Positions 8,005-13,607 of a DNA stretch of 13,607 bases are shown here, in pieces. The DNA lies in NCBI GenBank assembly GCA_938091715.1, contig CALKMT010000218.1, forward strand, positions 1-13,607, given 5' to 3'. Source of the DNA: an uncultured Litorivicinus sp. (GTDB lineage Bacteria; Pseudomonadota; Gammaproteobacteria; Pseudomonadales; Litorivicinaceae). The translations under genes were made by a program, and so were the position numbers. Each line of letters opens with the position of its first letter. Position 1 is the first letter of the stretch. The notes under the pieces are model-generated. The model searched no databases, was not told where the DNA came from, and saw nothing but the letters and a program-made list of their open reading frames with translations.

Positions 8005-8019
8005 TTGTCACCCTGACAA
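8005..8019. promoter_or_regulatory. 15-bp palindrome upstream of aapJ, candidate operator
   Basis: TTGTCA-CCC-TGACAA is a perfect 6-3-6 inverted repeat, 58 bases upstream of the aapJ start in an otherwise non-coding gap. Its minus-strand half TTGTCA resembles a -35 box, but no good -10 lies at 16-18 bases. The position suits a regulator of the amino-acid importer. This is inferred from symmetry only, and the regulator is unknown. Confidence 0.4.
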
Positions 8020-8020
8020 T

Positions 8021-8040
8021 ACTTCGACCAAAGACGAAGT
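8021..8040 (-). other. Inverted repeat next to the aapJ palindrome
   Basis: ACTTCG and CGAAGT form a perfect 6-base inverted repeat around an 8-base spacer, one base away from the 15-bp palindrome. It could be part of a composite operator, or a weak hairpin at the end of the preceding transcript. It lacks a U-tract, so it is not called a terminator. Confidence 0.3.
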
Positions 8041-8084
8041 CCGAGGCTACTCCGATTGTTGCCGTATACGCAAGCCCTCGAGGA

Positions 8085-8969
8085 CTAGGCCATAAATAAC
8101 AGAGACGCCCCAAGGACCGCTGTTGTTGCTCCAATCCATGCCCCGATAGCAGGCCGACGTCGATAAATCAGCCATAAAACCGGCAAAATCAACACCGGCG
8201 AGGTCGAGGACAAGGTTGCCACCACTCCGGCTTCAGCGCCGATCAGGGCAAACTGGACCAAGGTCATCCCAACGCCCATACCCAGAAATCCACTGACCGC
8301 GGTTTGCATCAATAGCTTGCGATTGGGCAGTGCGGGCCACTTACGCTGATGCACCCAGGCCGACACGGCCAGCCCGGCAAAGGCCATCCCAACTCGCAGC
8401 ACCGAGGCTGCAACCGGATCAACCCCGGCCTCCATGGCCGGCCGGGAGATCACCAATCCAAGTGCCTGGCACAAGGCCGCACCCAACGCCAACGCGACCC
8501 CCACGGCCAAACGCCCGTCGGTGTCTTCTAAACTGTGCGTTTCCTCTTTACGGCGCCCCAAAAAGACCGCAGCGCCAACACCCAAGGTCACTAACCCGAC
8601 CCCGAAAACCGCAGTCACCGGCAGCGCTTCGCCCAGGAAAAACCAGCCGATCAACGCGGCCATCGGCGCATTGGTCGCGAACAGCACCTGATTGCGACGC
8701 GGGCCCAGTCGGCGCAAACCGGAAAACATAAGCGTGTCGCCCAAGAAAATACCGACCAACCCGCTGATCAACAGGACATCGGCGTGTACCCACAGCTGGG
8801 GGTTGAATCCACCGGTGATCAGCGCACCGAGGACCAACATGCACAGCACCATGCCCATGCGATAGAAATTGAAGTGCACCGCGCCCAGCGCTTTCGCAGG
8901 CCCGGTCGAAATGATGGCGGTGCAGGCCCACAAGGTTGCCGCCCCCAATGCGGCCAGCTCGTAGATCAC
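8085..8969 (-). CDS. EamA/DMT-family inner-membrane transporter
   Basis: A 294-residue drug/metabolite transporter (DMT, EamA type) with about ten hydrophobic segments in two homologous halves, roughly residues 5-136 and 156-293. They are joined by a charged cytoplasmic linker (GRRKEETHSLEDTDGR). Each half ends in the characteristic GxxLxxxGxxxL-type helix (FGVGLVTLGVGAAVFLG; GAWIGATTAVLGASLLF). Members export amino acids, metabolites or drugs, and the substrate cannot be read from sequence. The start is a GTG at 8969 overlapping the DUF2058 stop (GTGA). No good Shine-Dalgarno is present, so translation probably depends on re-initiation. The next in-frame ATG is at residue 38 and would remove the first helix. 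It is the last gene of the dnaB-alr chain. No clear intrinsic terminator follows before aapJ. Confidence 0.88.
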   Translation of the reverse strand: MIYELAALGAATLWACTAIISTGPAKALGAVHFNFYRMGMVLCMLVLGALITGGFNPQLWVHADVLLISGLVGIFLGDTLMFSGLRRLGPRRNQVLFATNAPMAALIGWFFLGEALPVTAVFGVGLVTLGVGAAVFLGRRKEETHSLEDTDGRLAVGVALALGAALCQALGLVISRPAMEAGVDPVAASVLRVGMAFAGLAVSAWVHQRKWPALPNRKLLMQTAVSGFLGMGVGMTLVQFALIGAEAGVVATLSSTSPVLILPVLWLIYRRRPAIGAWIGATTAVLGASLLFMA

Positions 8970-9514
8970 CAGTCTAGGTCATCAGGAATCTGAAAATCCG
9001 CATAGGGGTCATCAGGGTCTTGTTCTGCAGCTTGGGCTTTAAAGGCGAGCAAATCAGGCGCCCGTTCAATTACCTGGGCGTAGGCCTCGGGCTCTATTAA
9101 GTACCAACGCTTATCCATTTGAACAACACCCACCAGGCCCTTGGCCAAGCGTTCAAAATCGGCATTACTGACCCAAAACTCTTTGATTTTCTTGTTGTGG
9201 GTAAAGCGATATTTTTTGTCCTCGCCTTTACTGGGCATGCCTTGACTCTTGACGATATCTCGAGCCTGAGCCAAGCGCTCAGCCCGTTCGCGAATCGTTT
9301 TTCGCTCGGCCTCCAGGGCTTGATCTTTTTCGGCCTTTTCGGCCAACAGCTGAGCATGCGCCTGTGCAGTCAAGGCCTCGGTTGAGGGGCCTGCAGGCTC
9401 TTTGCTTTTCTTTTTCTTAGTTTTCTTGACTCGCTTGTCGTGAGCCGACTGCTTGGCTTTTTTTTCATCCACCAGTCCCAGCTTTAACAACTGGTCAGAT
9501 AGCGAGTTACTCAT
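8966..9514 (-). CDS. DUF2058 family protein (YaiL-like)
   Basis: A 182-residue soluble protein of the DUF2058 family, related to E. coli YaiL, annotated in places as a nucleoprotein or polynucleotide-associated enzyme regulator. Its biochemical role is not established. The hallmark N-terminus SLSDQLLKLGLVDEKKAKQS (residues 4-23) leads into a lysine-rich stretch (about 28-40), then a probable coiled coil with many Ala/Glu/Arg residues (about 46-88). The conserved C-terminal part has YRFTHNKKIKEFWV (102-115) and WYLIEPE (137-143), and the tail is acidic. The basic then acidic layout would suit RNA or ribosome association, which is inference. ATG 9514 follows GGAG with a 6-base spacer and overlaps the alr stop (ATGA). 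The EamA start overlaps its own stop. Confidence 0.9.
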   Translation of the reverse strand: MSNSLSDQLLKLGLVDEKKAKQSAHDKRVKKTKKKKSKEPAGPSTEALTAQAHAQLLAEKAEKDQALEAERKTIRERAERLAQARDIVKSQGMPSKGEDKKYRFTHNKKIKEFWVSNADFERLAKGLVGVVQMDKRWYLIEPEAYAQVIERAPDLLAFKAQAAEQDPDDPYADFQIPDDLDW

Positions 9515-10545
9515 GCTTCACTCCAAATTCGCGGCACGCGACGGGCCACGTTACAAAACAATTCATAGGCAATTGTATTGGCAGCCGTCGCCACTTGATC
9601 CACCGAGACCTGCGATCCCCATAGCTCGGCTGCGGCGCCGACTTGAACGTCAGGAAAATCTGTCACATCAACGGTGATCCGGTCCATAGAAACGCGGCCC
9701 GCCAATGGGGCTAAATGGCCCTGAATCATGACCGGGGTTCCATCGGGCATTTGCCGGCTGTATCCATCGGCATAGCCGCCGGGCAAGGTGGCAATGCGAC
9801 TGTCTCGGGATGCTGTCCAGCGGCCGCCGTAGCCCACCGATTCACCTTGCGGCACCTCGCGCAGGGCAACCACTTGCGAGCACAGTCGTTGCACGCACTG
9901 CAGCCCCAAATCATCTGCCGAGCGGCCTTGCACCGAGGACGCACCGAACAAAGCAATACCGGCCCGGGACCAGTTGTCGGGTAACTCATGGCGGGTCAAC
10001 CCAGCGGCAGAATTGTTCAGACTCAGCGCAAAACCAGGAGGCGCAGCACTCAGCGGCAATTGTGCGTTTACATCGTCCGCGCAGGCAAAGTGAGCCATCC
10101 ACACCCGACGTTGGATTGCCAAACCCGCAATGCGCTGGGCACAGGTCAGGGCCACCGGTTCGGACATGCCCAGGCGGTGCATGCCGGTGTCAATTTTCAA
10201 CCAGATCCCGGCCCAGGACCGCTGACGAAGCTCCAGCAGGCCGTCCAGTTGTTCGGGGCGATGCACCACGGCGTCCAATTGATACGCCCCAATGTCCATC
10301 CACTCGGTCGGCTCGAACGGCCCCTCGAGGACCAGAATGGGGCCCTGTATTCCGCCTTCTCGCAAGACAATGGCCTCTTCGATACAGGCCACGGCGAATC
10401 CTGGGGCGTCGGGCAGGGTCTTGGCGACTTCGACGGCACCGAATCCGTAACCATCTGCCTTGATCACCGCCCAAGTGTTGGGCGGGAACTGCTGGTAGTT
10501 GTGCCGAAGTGCCGCGCGGGATAGATGGGCGACGAGAGGACGCAT
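9511..10545 (-). CDS. alr: Alanine racemase
   Basis: PLP-dependent fold type III enzyme interconverting L- and D-alanine, which supplies D-Ala for peptidoglycan. At 344 residues it is slightly shorter than the usual 355-360. The PLP lysine is K29 in AVIKADGYGFG, and the usual motif is KAxAYGHG, so this one has Gly and Phe at two conserved positions. KIDTGMHRLG at 117-126 carries the conserved Lys and Arg of the active site. R194 in SRAGIALFG, the opposing catalytic tyrosine Y239 in VGYGG, GRVSMD at 283-288 and Y327 (YELFC) are present, so the enzyme should be active. The ATG shares one base with the dnaB stop (TGATG), and its stop overlaps the DUF2058 start. The dnaB-alr order is conserved in gammaproteobacteria. 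Biosynthetic (Alr) and catabolic (DadX) paralogues cannot be told apart by sequence, but the neighbourhood favours Alr. Confidence 0.95.
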   Translation of the reverse strand: MRPLVAHLSRAALRHNYQQFPPNTWAVIKADGYGFGAVEVAKTLPDAPGFAVACIEEAIVLREGGIQGPILVLEGPFEPTEWMDIGAYQLDAVVHRPEQLDGLLELRQRSWAGIWLKIDTGMHRLGMSEPVALTCAQRIAGLAIQRRVWMAHFACADDVNAQLPLSAAPPGFALSLNNSAAGLTRHELPDNWSRAGIALFGASSVQGRSADDLGLQCVQRLCSQVVALREVPQGESVGYGGRWTASRDSRIATLPGGYADGYSRQMPDGTPVMIQGHLAPLAGRVSMDRITVDVTDFPDVQVGAAAELWGSQVSVDQVATAANTIAYELFCNVARRVPRIWSEA

Positions 10546-11927
10546 CAGGCTTGGTAATCTCCATAGCCTTGGGCCAAGTCATCAAAGCGCGTGTACTTAC
10601 CGATAAAGGCCAAGCGAACTGTGCCAATCGAGCCCTGGCGCTGCTTGCCGATAATGATCTCAGCCATGCCCTTGTCCTCGGAATCCTCGTTGTACACTTC
10701 GTCGCGGTAGATAAACATGATGATGTCCGCGTCTTGCTCGATCGCGCCACTTTCACGCAGATCCGACATAACCGGCCGTTTGTTGGGGCGCTGCTCAAGC
10801 GAGCGATTCAACTGCGAGAGCGCCACCACCGGGCAGTCCAACTCTTTGGCCAGGGCCTTTAACGAGCGAGAGATCTCGGAAATCTCGTTGGTCCGGTTCT
10901 CACCACCGCCAGCCACTCGCATGAGCTGCAGGTAGTCGACCATGACCACGCTGACTCCCTTGCCGTATTTTTGCCGGCATTGACGGTCAACTCGCCGCGC
11001 CCGAGCTCGCATATCAGTGGGCGTCAACGCCGGCGTGTCATCAATGAACAGGGGCTTGCCTTGCATCAATCGAACCGCCGTGGACAGTCGATCCCAATCC
11101 TGAGGCTCTAAATCACCGGTGCGCATCCGGCTTGAATCGATTCGACCCAAGGACGCGAGTAGTCGCATGACCAACTGTTCGGAGGGCATTTCCATGCTAA
11201 AGACCACAGCGGGCTCTTCATTCATGAAGGCGCTCTCGACCAGGTTCATCGCAAAGGTCGTTTTACCCATCGAAGGGCGGCCAGCGACGATCACCAGATC
11301 GGACTTTTGCAAGCCTGCCGTCTTTTCGTCGAGGTCCTTAAAGCCGGTGGTGATGCCGGTAATTTTGCCGTCGGTCTTAAACAGCTCTTCAATCTTGGCC
11401 AGCGCGCCTTTAAGGACGCCATCGATCTGCACCGCTTCCCCAGCCCCGGGACGGGCCTCGGCAATGCGCAAGATTTCTTGCTCGGCCTCTTCTAGTAGCT
11501 GCGCCGCCTGTCGACCTGCCGGCTTGTATGCGCTGTCGGCGATATGACGTGCCGTAGAGATCATATTACGAAGCAAGGAGCGCTCTTGAACGATGTGCGC
11601 GTACGCCTTGACGTTACTCGCCCCAGGGGTCTCCTCGACCAGCTCCATGATGTATTCGACCCCGCCCACCGAGTCGAGATGCTCGTGGCGCTTCAGGGTC
11701 TCGATCAGCGTGACCGCGTCCAAGGGCTGATCAAACCGATCCAGGTCCTCGATCGCCTCAAAAATTAGCGTGTGGGCTTGCGTATAAAAGTCTGCAGACA
11801 CCAGCACGGTGCTGACGTCCTCCCAGACGCCGGGCTCTAATAAAAGACCGCCGAGAACCGCGCGCTCCGCCTCCATCGAGTGTGGAGGCGTTTTGATGGC
11901 ATCGAGTTGTTGGTCGAATTCGGGCAC
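10545..11927 (-). CDS. dnaB: Replicative DNA helicase DnaB
   Basis: Hexameric 5'-3' helicase that unwinds the replication fork and recruits primase. It has 460 residues, the normal length. The N-terminal domain (about 15-120, beginning PPHSMEAERAVLGG) precedes a linker and a RecA-like domain from about residue 190. That domain has Walker A AGRPSMGKTT (215-224), Walker B VVMVDYLQLM (327-336), SQLNRSLEQR (371-380), LRESGAIEQDAD (390-401) and the KQRQGSIG segment (428-435) that carries the arginine finger. No intein interrupts these motifs, although DnaB is a frequent intein site. The start is a GTG at 11927. It gives the usual 14-residue lead before PPHS, whereas the next ATG (residue 18) would cut into the conserved domain. 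Ribosome site is weak (GGAAAA). A 1-base overlap couples it to alr. Confidence 0.97.
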   Translation of the reverse strand: MPEFDQQLDAIKTPPHSMEAERAVLGGLLLEPGVWEDVSTVLVSADFYTQAHTLIFEAIEDLDRFDQPLDAVTLIETLKRHEHLDSVGGVEYIMELVEETPGASNVKAYAHIVQERSLLRNMISTARHIADSAYKPAGRQAAQLLEEAEQEILRIAEARPGAGEAVQIDGVLKGALAKIEELFKTDGKITGITTGFKDLDEKTAGLQKSDLVIVAGRPSMGKTTFAMNLVESAFMNEEPAVVFSMEMPSEQLVMRLLASLGRIDSSRMRTGDLEPQDWDRLSTAVRLMQGKPLFIDDTPALTPTDMRARARRVDRQCRQKYGKGVSVVMVDYLQLMRVAGGGENRTNEISEISRSLKALAKELDCPVVALSQLNRSLEQRPNKRPVMSDLRESGAIEQDADIIMFIYRDEVYNEDSEDKGMAEIIIGKQRQGSIGTVRLAFIGKYTRFDDLAQGYGDYQA

Positions 11928-11935
11928 GGCGTTTT

Positions 11936-11951
11936 CCAGCTAGTAAGCCGG
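11936..11951 (-). other. Small hairpin in the dnaB leader
   Basis: In the minus-strand RNA, CCGGCU and AGCUGG pair over 6 base pairs (one G-U) around a 4-base loop, ending 8 bases before the GTG start of dnaB. The 3' arm contains the GG of the weak ribosome site (GGAAAA), so the fold could dampen initiation. There is no U-tract. Its function is inference. Confidence 0.3.
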
Positions 11952-11994
11952 CTAGATTAAAGGCTGAACCCGATCACGCCAACCAATAATCGAT

Positions 11995-12318
11995 TTAGGA
12001 CTTGGCGAAGCGCATACCCAGCCACACCGCAACACCCAACCCCAATACGGCGGGGAGCATCATCATGGCGGATTGTTGGTACAGCGAGAATAAAGGCAAC
12101 AGGGCACCAAACAGAACCGAGCAGACCGTCACCAGTGCCGCCACTAGGTCAGATCCCACCGACCGCCAAGCGCCAGATCCGCACATCCAACCCAACACGG
12201 CACCGGAGAGCCCGGCAACCGCCCACAATGCTGCGTCAATCGAGAGCTGTTGATACGCGCTGTACAACGCCATTACCAACAAGCACAGCCCAAGTAATCC
12301 GTTCCTTGGAGAGACCAT
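11995..12318 (-). CDS. Hypothetical small membrane protein (four helices)
   Basis: I do not recognise this family. From the proposed start it has 107 residues with four hydrophobic segments, at about 7-25, 29-48, 58-80 and 84-103. The loops are very short and the tail is RFAKS, so it should be an integral inner-membrane protein. Gly/Ala/Leu-rich helices and a WMCGSG turn stand out, and no catalytic motif is visible. The frame extends 12 codons further upstream, but ATG 12318 is preceded by GAGG with a 5-base spacer, and the extension is polar and lacks a ribosome site. Its stop lies 67 bases before dnaB with no terminator between, so it may be co-transcribed with dnaB. It is divergent from the isomerase gene across about 160 bases. 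Confidence 0.7.
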   Translation of the reverse strand: MVSPRNGLLGLCLLVMALYSAYQQLSIDAALWAVAGLSGAVLGWMCGSGAWRSVGSDLVAALVTVCSVLFGALLPLFSLYQQSAMMMLPAVLGLGVAVWLGMRFAKS

Positions 12319-12409
12319 AACAACCTCGTGTTTATTATCCGTTAGTCTAAGCATTCAACCTGATTTTTAAGCAATCAGCAAACGGCATAGGGTTAGATCA
12401 AATTAAGCG

Positions 12410-12439
12410 TGGGCAGCCGGCCGGTCTTGCCCCTATAGT
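12410..12439 (+). promoter_or_regulatory. Candidate sigma-70 promoter of the DsbA-fold isomerase gene
   Basis: TGGGCA (12410-12415, 4 of 6 to the -35 consensus) and TATAGT (12434-12439, 5 of 6 to the -10) are 18 bases apart, with a start site expected near 12446, about 30 bases before the ATG. The spacer holds a CCGGCCGG palindrome (12417-12424) flanked by GGGCA (12411-12415) and TGCCC (12428-12432). This symmetry overlaps the promoter and could be an operator. Confidence 0.5.
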
Positions 12440-12477
12440 GAGGCCATCCAAAAGCCCACCGTAATTTAGGAAAAATA

Positions 12478-13059
12478 ATGAAATCCGTGACCTATTGGTT
12501 CTCCCCCCTGTCCCCCTTCACCTATTTAGCCGGCGACCGCCTGGAACAGAAGGTCGATTCGGTTATTTATCGCCCATTCAATATCGGGCCGTTGTTCGCA
12601 GCGACCGGTGGCGTGCCGGTTCCTCAGCGCAGTCCCCAGCGTCAGGCCTACCGTCTGCAAGAGCTTGCCCGGCTGAGTGAAAAGCACGGTTTACCCCTAA
12701 ACCTGCAACCGGCTCATTTCCCCACTGACTCTACCTTGGCCTGCCAATGGTTAATCACCTTGCGCGAAAACGGGATGAATATCGGAGCGGTCAGCCGCGC
12801 CGTGTTGGCGGCGGTTTGGGCCCGCGATCTGGACATTTCAAGCGCGGATACCCTGCGGCAACTGGCCACTGAGCACTCCATCGCCGAGAACACCGTAGAT
12901 GCCGCGATTGCCATGCCCGACCAGGTCGCGCAAGAGACTCAGGCCGCAATCGACGCAGGCGTGTTTGGCAGTCCCTTTTACCAGGTAGACGAGCACGTGT
13001 TCTGGGGCCAGGAAAAGATTGAGGACGTCGCGGCACAGGTCGCAAACTCGGCCAACTAA
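12478..13059 (+). CDS. DsbA-fold 2-hydroxychromene-2-carboxylate isomerase family protein
   Basis: A 193-residue kappa-GST/DsbA-fold protein related to NahD, the glutathione-dependent isomerase that converts 2-hydroxychromene-2-carboxylate to its open-chain pyruvate in naphthalene breakdown. The N-terminal strand leads to FSPLSPFTYLAGDRL (residues 8-22), where S12 aligns with the catalytic serine of the family. There is no CxxC, so it is not a thiol oxidase. The C-terminal signature GVFGSPFY (161-168), then FWGQEKIEDV (175-184), contains the cis-proline loop and the conserved FWGQ. No aromatic-degradation genes are nearby, so the real substrate is unknown and a general glutathione-dependent role is possible. 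ATG 12478 has AGGA upstream. It is the only plus-strand gene, with its own promoter and a terminator shared with hsp20. Confidence 0.88.
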   Translation: MKSVTYWFSPLSPFTYLAGDRLEQKVDSVIYRPFNIGPLFAATGGVPVPQRSPQRQAYRLQELARLSEKHGLPLNLQPAHFPTDSTLACQWLITLRENGMNIGAVSRAVLAAVWARDLDISSADTLRQLATEHSIAENTVDAAIAMPDQVAQETQAAIDAGVFGSPFYQVDEHVFWGQEKIEDVAAQVANSAN

Positions 13060-13064
13060 CAGGC

Positions 13065-13097
13065 ATAAAAAAGCCCAGCAACGGCTGGGCTTTCTTG
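13065..13097. terminator. Bidirectional terminator between the isomerase gene and hsp20
   Basis: A perfect 10-bp stem (AAAGCCCAGC 13070-13079 with GCTGGGCTTT 13084-13093) and the AACG loop lie between two convergent genes. The plus strand ends in TTTCTT and the minus strand in a run of six T, so it can stop both transcripts. It is 10 bases after the isomerase stop. Confidence 0.9.
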
Positions 13098-13105
13098 GGT
13101 CGGCT

Positions 13106-13552
13106 TTAGCCTTCGATGGCCGGCGGCTGATCACCACCGCTGATCTCGATCGTGCGTGGCTTTAGCGCCTCGGGCAATTCGCGTTCCAACTCAATGTGCA
13201 AAACGCCATTGACCAATTCAGCGCCAATCACCCGGACATGATCCGCCAAGTGAAAGCGTCGCTCAAAATTGCGCTCGGCAATGCCCTGGTGCAAGAACTG
13301 CCGGGGAGCAGAATCCGCCTCGCCTTTTTTGCCTTTGACCCACAGCTCGTTTTGGCGGGTTTCCAGTGACAGCTCGTTCTTGTCAAAACCGGCCACCGCC
13401 AGCGAAATTCGATATTGGTTTTCGCCGGTCAGTTCGATGTTGTAGTGGGGATAACCGCTGGACACGTCCTTGCGGGCGGCGACCTCTAGCATGTTGGCCA
13501 ATCGGTCAAAACCGACAGTGCTGCGGTATAGGGGTGTGAAATCAATCGTCAT
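13106..13552 (-). CDS. Class A small heat-shock protein (Hsp20/IbpA family)
   Basis: An ATP-independent holdase chaperone that binds unfolding proteins in large oligomers and passes them to the DnaK/ClpB system. From the proposed start it has 148 residues, close to IbpA/IbpB (137-142). The N-terminus MTIDFTPLYRSTVGFDRL matches IbpA-type proteins. The alpha-crystallin domain spans about residues 35-125, with YRISLAVAGFDKNEL (47-61), ERNFERRFHLADHVRV (93-108) and GVLHIELER (116-124). The C-terminal IxI motif that bridges subunits is IEI at 135-137. The frame extends 15 codons upstream to a TTG, but ATG 13552 follows GAGGA and begins at the conserved N-terminus. The leader resembles a ROSE thermometer. 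Its promoter is beyond the right edge, so a sigma-32 site cannot be seen. Whether it should be called ibpA is not decided here. Confidence 0.95.
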   Translation of the reverse strand: MTIDFTPLYRSTVGFDRLANMLEVAARKDVSSGYPHYNIELTGENQYRISLAVAGFDKNELSLETRQNELWVKGKKGEADSAPRQFLHQGIAERNFERRFHLADHVRVIGAELVNGVLHIELERELPEALKPRTIEISGGDQPPAIEG

Positions 13553-13557
13553 TTTTG

Positions 13558-13577
13558 CATCCTCGTATTGAGCAATG
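13558..13577 (-). ncRNA. Candidate ROSE-type RNA thermometer hairpin in the hsp20 leader
   Basis: In the minus-strand RNA the pentamer UUGCU (13575-13571) faces the ribosome site AGGA (13563-13560). Pairs run C13577-G13558, A-U, U-A, U-G, then an unpaired G13573, then C-G, U-A and C13570-G13564, leaving a 5-base AAUAC loop. A U(U/C)GCU strand pairing imperfectly with the Shine-Dalgarno is the known signature of ROSE elements upstream of small heat-shock genes, including gammaproteobacterial ibpA. Melting with heat would free the AUG six bases downstream. The assignment is an inference from this match. Confidence 0.6.
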
Positions 13578-13585
13578 TTGTGTTC

Positions 13586-13607
13586 TGCCCCCGACAATCG
13601 GCGGGCA
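13586..13607 (-). other. Upstream hairpin in the hsp20 leader
   Basis: The minus strand reads UGCCC-G-CCGA-UUG-UCGG-GGGCA: nine base pairs with one bulged G and a 3-base loop, 8 bases upstream of the thermometer hairpin. It could be the stable 5' hairpin typical of ROSE leaders. It could also belong to the end of a preceding gene outside the window, but no U-tract follows, which argues against a terminator. Confidence 0.45.

Noticed and set aside
8041..8084. Possible terminator after the EamA gene (CCTCGAGG and CGTATACG palindromes)
   Set aside because: The stems are short and no U-tract follows on the minus strand. They may be incidental palindromes.
9810..10463. A 217-codon plus-strand open frame opposite alr
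   Set aside because: Pro/Arg-rich composition without a recognisable fold, fully overlapped by the intact alr gene on the other strand.
10190..10798. A 202-codon minus-strand open frame across the dnaB-alr junction
   Set aside because: It is an alternate frame of two intact genes, with no domain similarity. It is a shadow, not a fused gene.
10545..11927. Looked for an intein or insertion in dnaB
   Set aside because: All helicase motifs are contiguous and the length of 460 residues is normal.
11928..11994. A possible dnaB promoter (TTGGCG, 16 bases, TTAATC on the minus strand)
   Set aside because: Both boxes are weak and the match is no better than chance in a 67-base gap. It is not called.

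Overview
The window looks like a chromosomal housekeeping segment from a gammaproteobacterium of moderate GC content. The evidence is RNase R, RlmB, NrdR, DnaB, Alr, a DUF2058/YaiL protein and an IbpA-type small heat-shock protein, all with gammaproteobacterial-looking sequences, together with a complete AapJQMP amino-acid importer, which is common in marine and rhizobial proteobacteria. The genus cannot be fixed from the sequence alone. Every gene except one (12478-13059) is on the minus strand, so transcription runs mostly from right to left. I see no RNA genes, insertion sequences, CRISPR arrays or phage genes, and no gene-free stretch longer than about 160 bases.

Right to left, the layout is as follows. 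(1) A class A small heat-shock gene (13106-13552) has a short leader that folds like a ROSE-type RNA thermometer. It converges on a DsbA-fold isomerase gene (12478-13059), and the two share a bidirectional terminator. (2) An unrecognised four-helix membrane protein (11995-12318) precedes a tightly packed chain, dnaB - alr - DUF2058 - EamA permease (11927 to 8085), in which each start codon overlaps the preceding stop. (3) The aapJ-aapQ-aapM-aapP operon (7947 to 3775) has a strong hairpin with a U-tract between aapJ and aapQ and a terminator after aapP. (4) A second coupled chain, rnr - rlmB - nrdR - ribD (3640 to 1), runs off the left edge inside ribD.

Functionally, group 4 combines RNA decay and rRNA methylation with control of ribonucleotide reductase and riboflavin synthesis. 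Group 3 is a periplasmic-binding-protein-dependent importer of L-amino acids. Group 2 joins the replicative helicase to D-alanine supply for the cell wall, an RNA-associated small protein and a putative metabolite exporter. Compared with the familiar gammaproteobacterial order rnr-rlmB-rpsF-rpsR-rplI-dnaB-alr, the dnaB-alr pair here lies upstream of rnr-rlmB, with the aap operon between them and no ribosomal-protein genes in the window.

Several start codons were set from Shine-Dalgarno spacing instead of the longest open frame: aapP, aapQ, aapJ, hsp20 and the small membrane protein. I found no clearly new biological system. The most interesting non-coding signals are the putative heat-shock thermometer, the intercistronic aap hairpin and a 15-bp palindrome upstream of aapJ.
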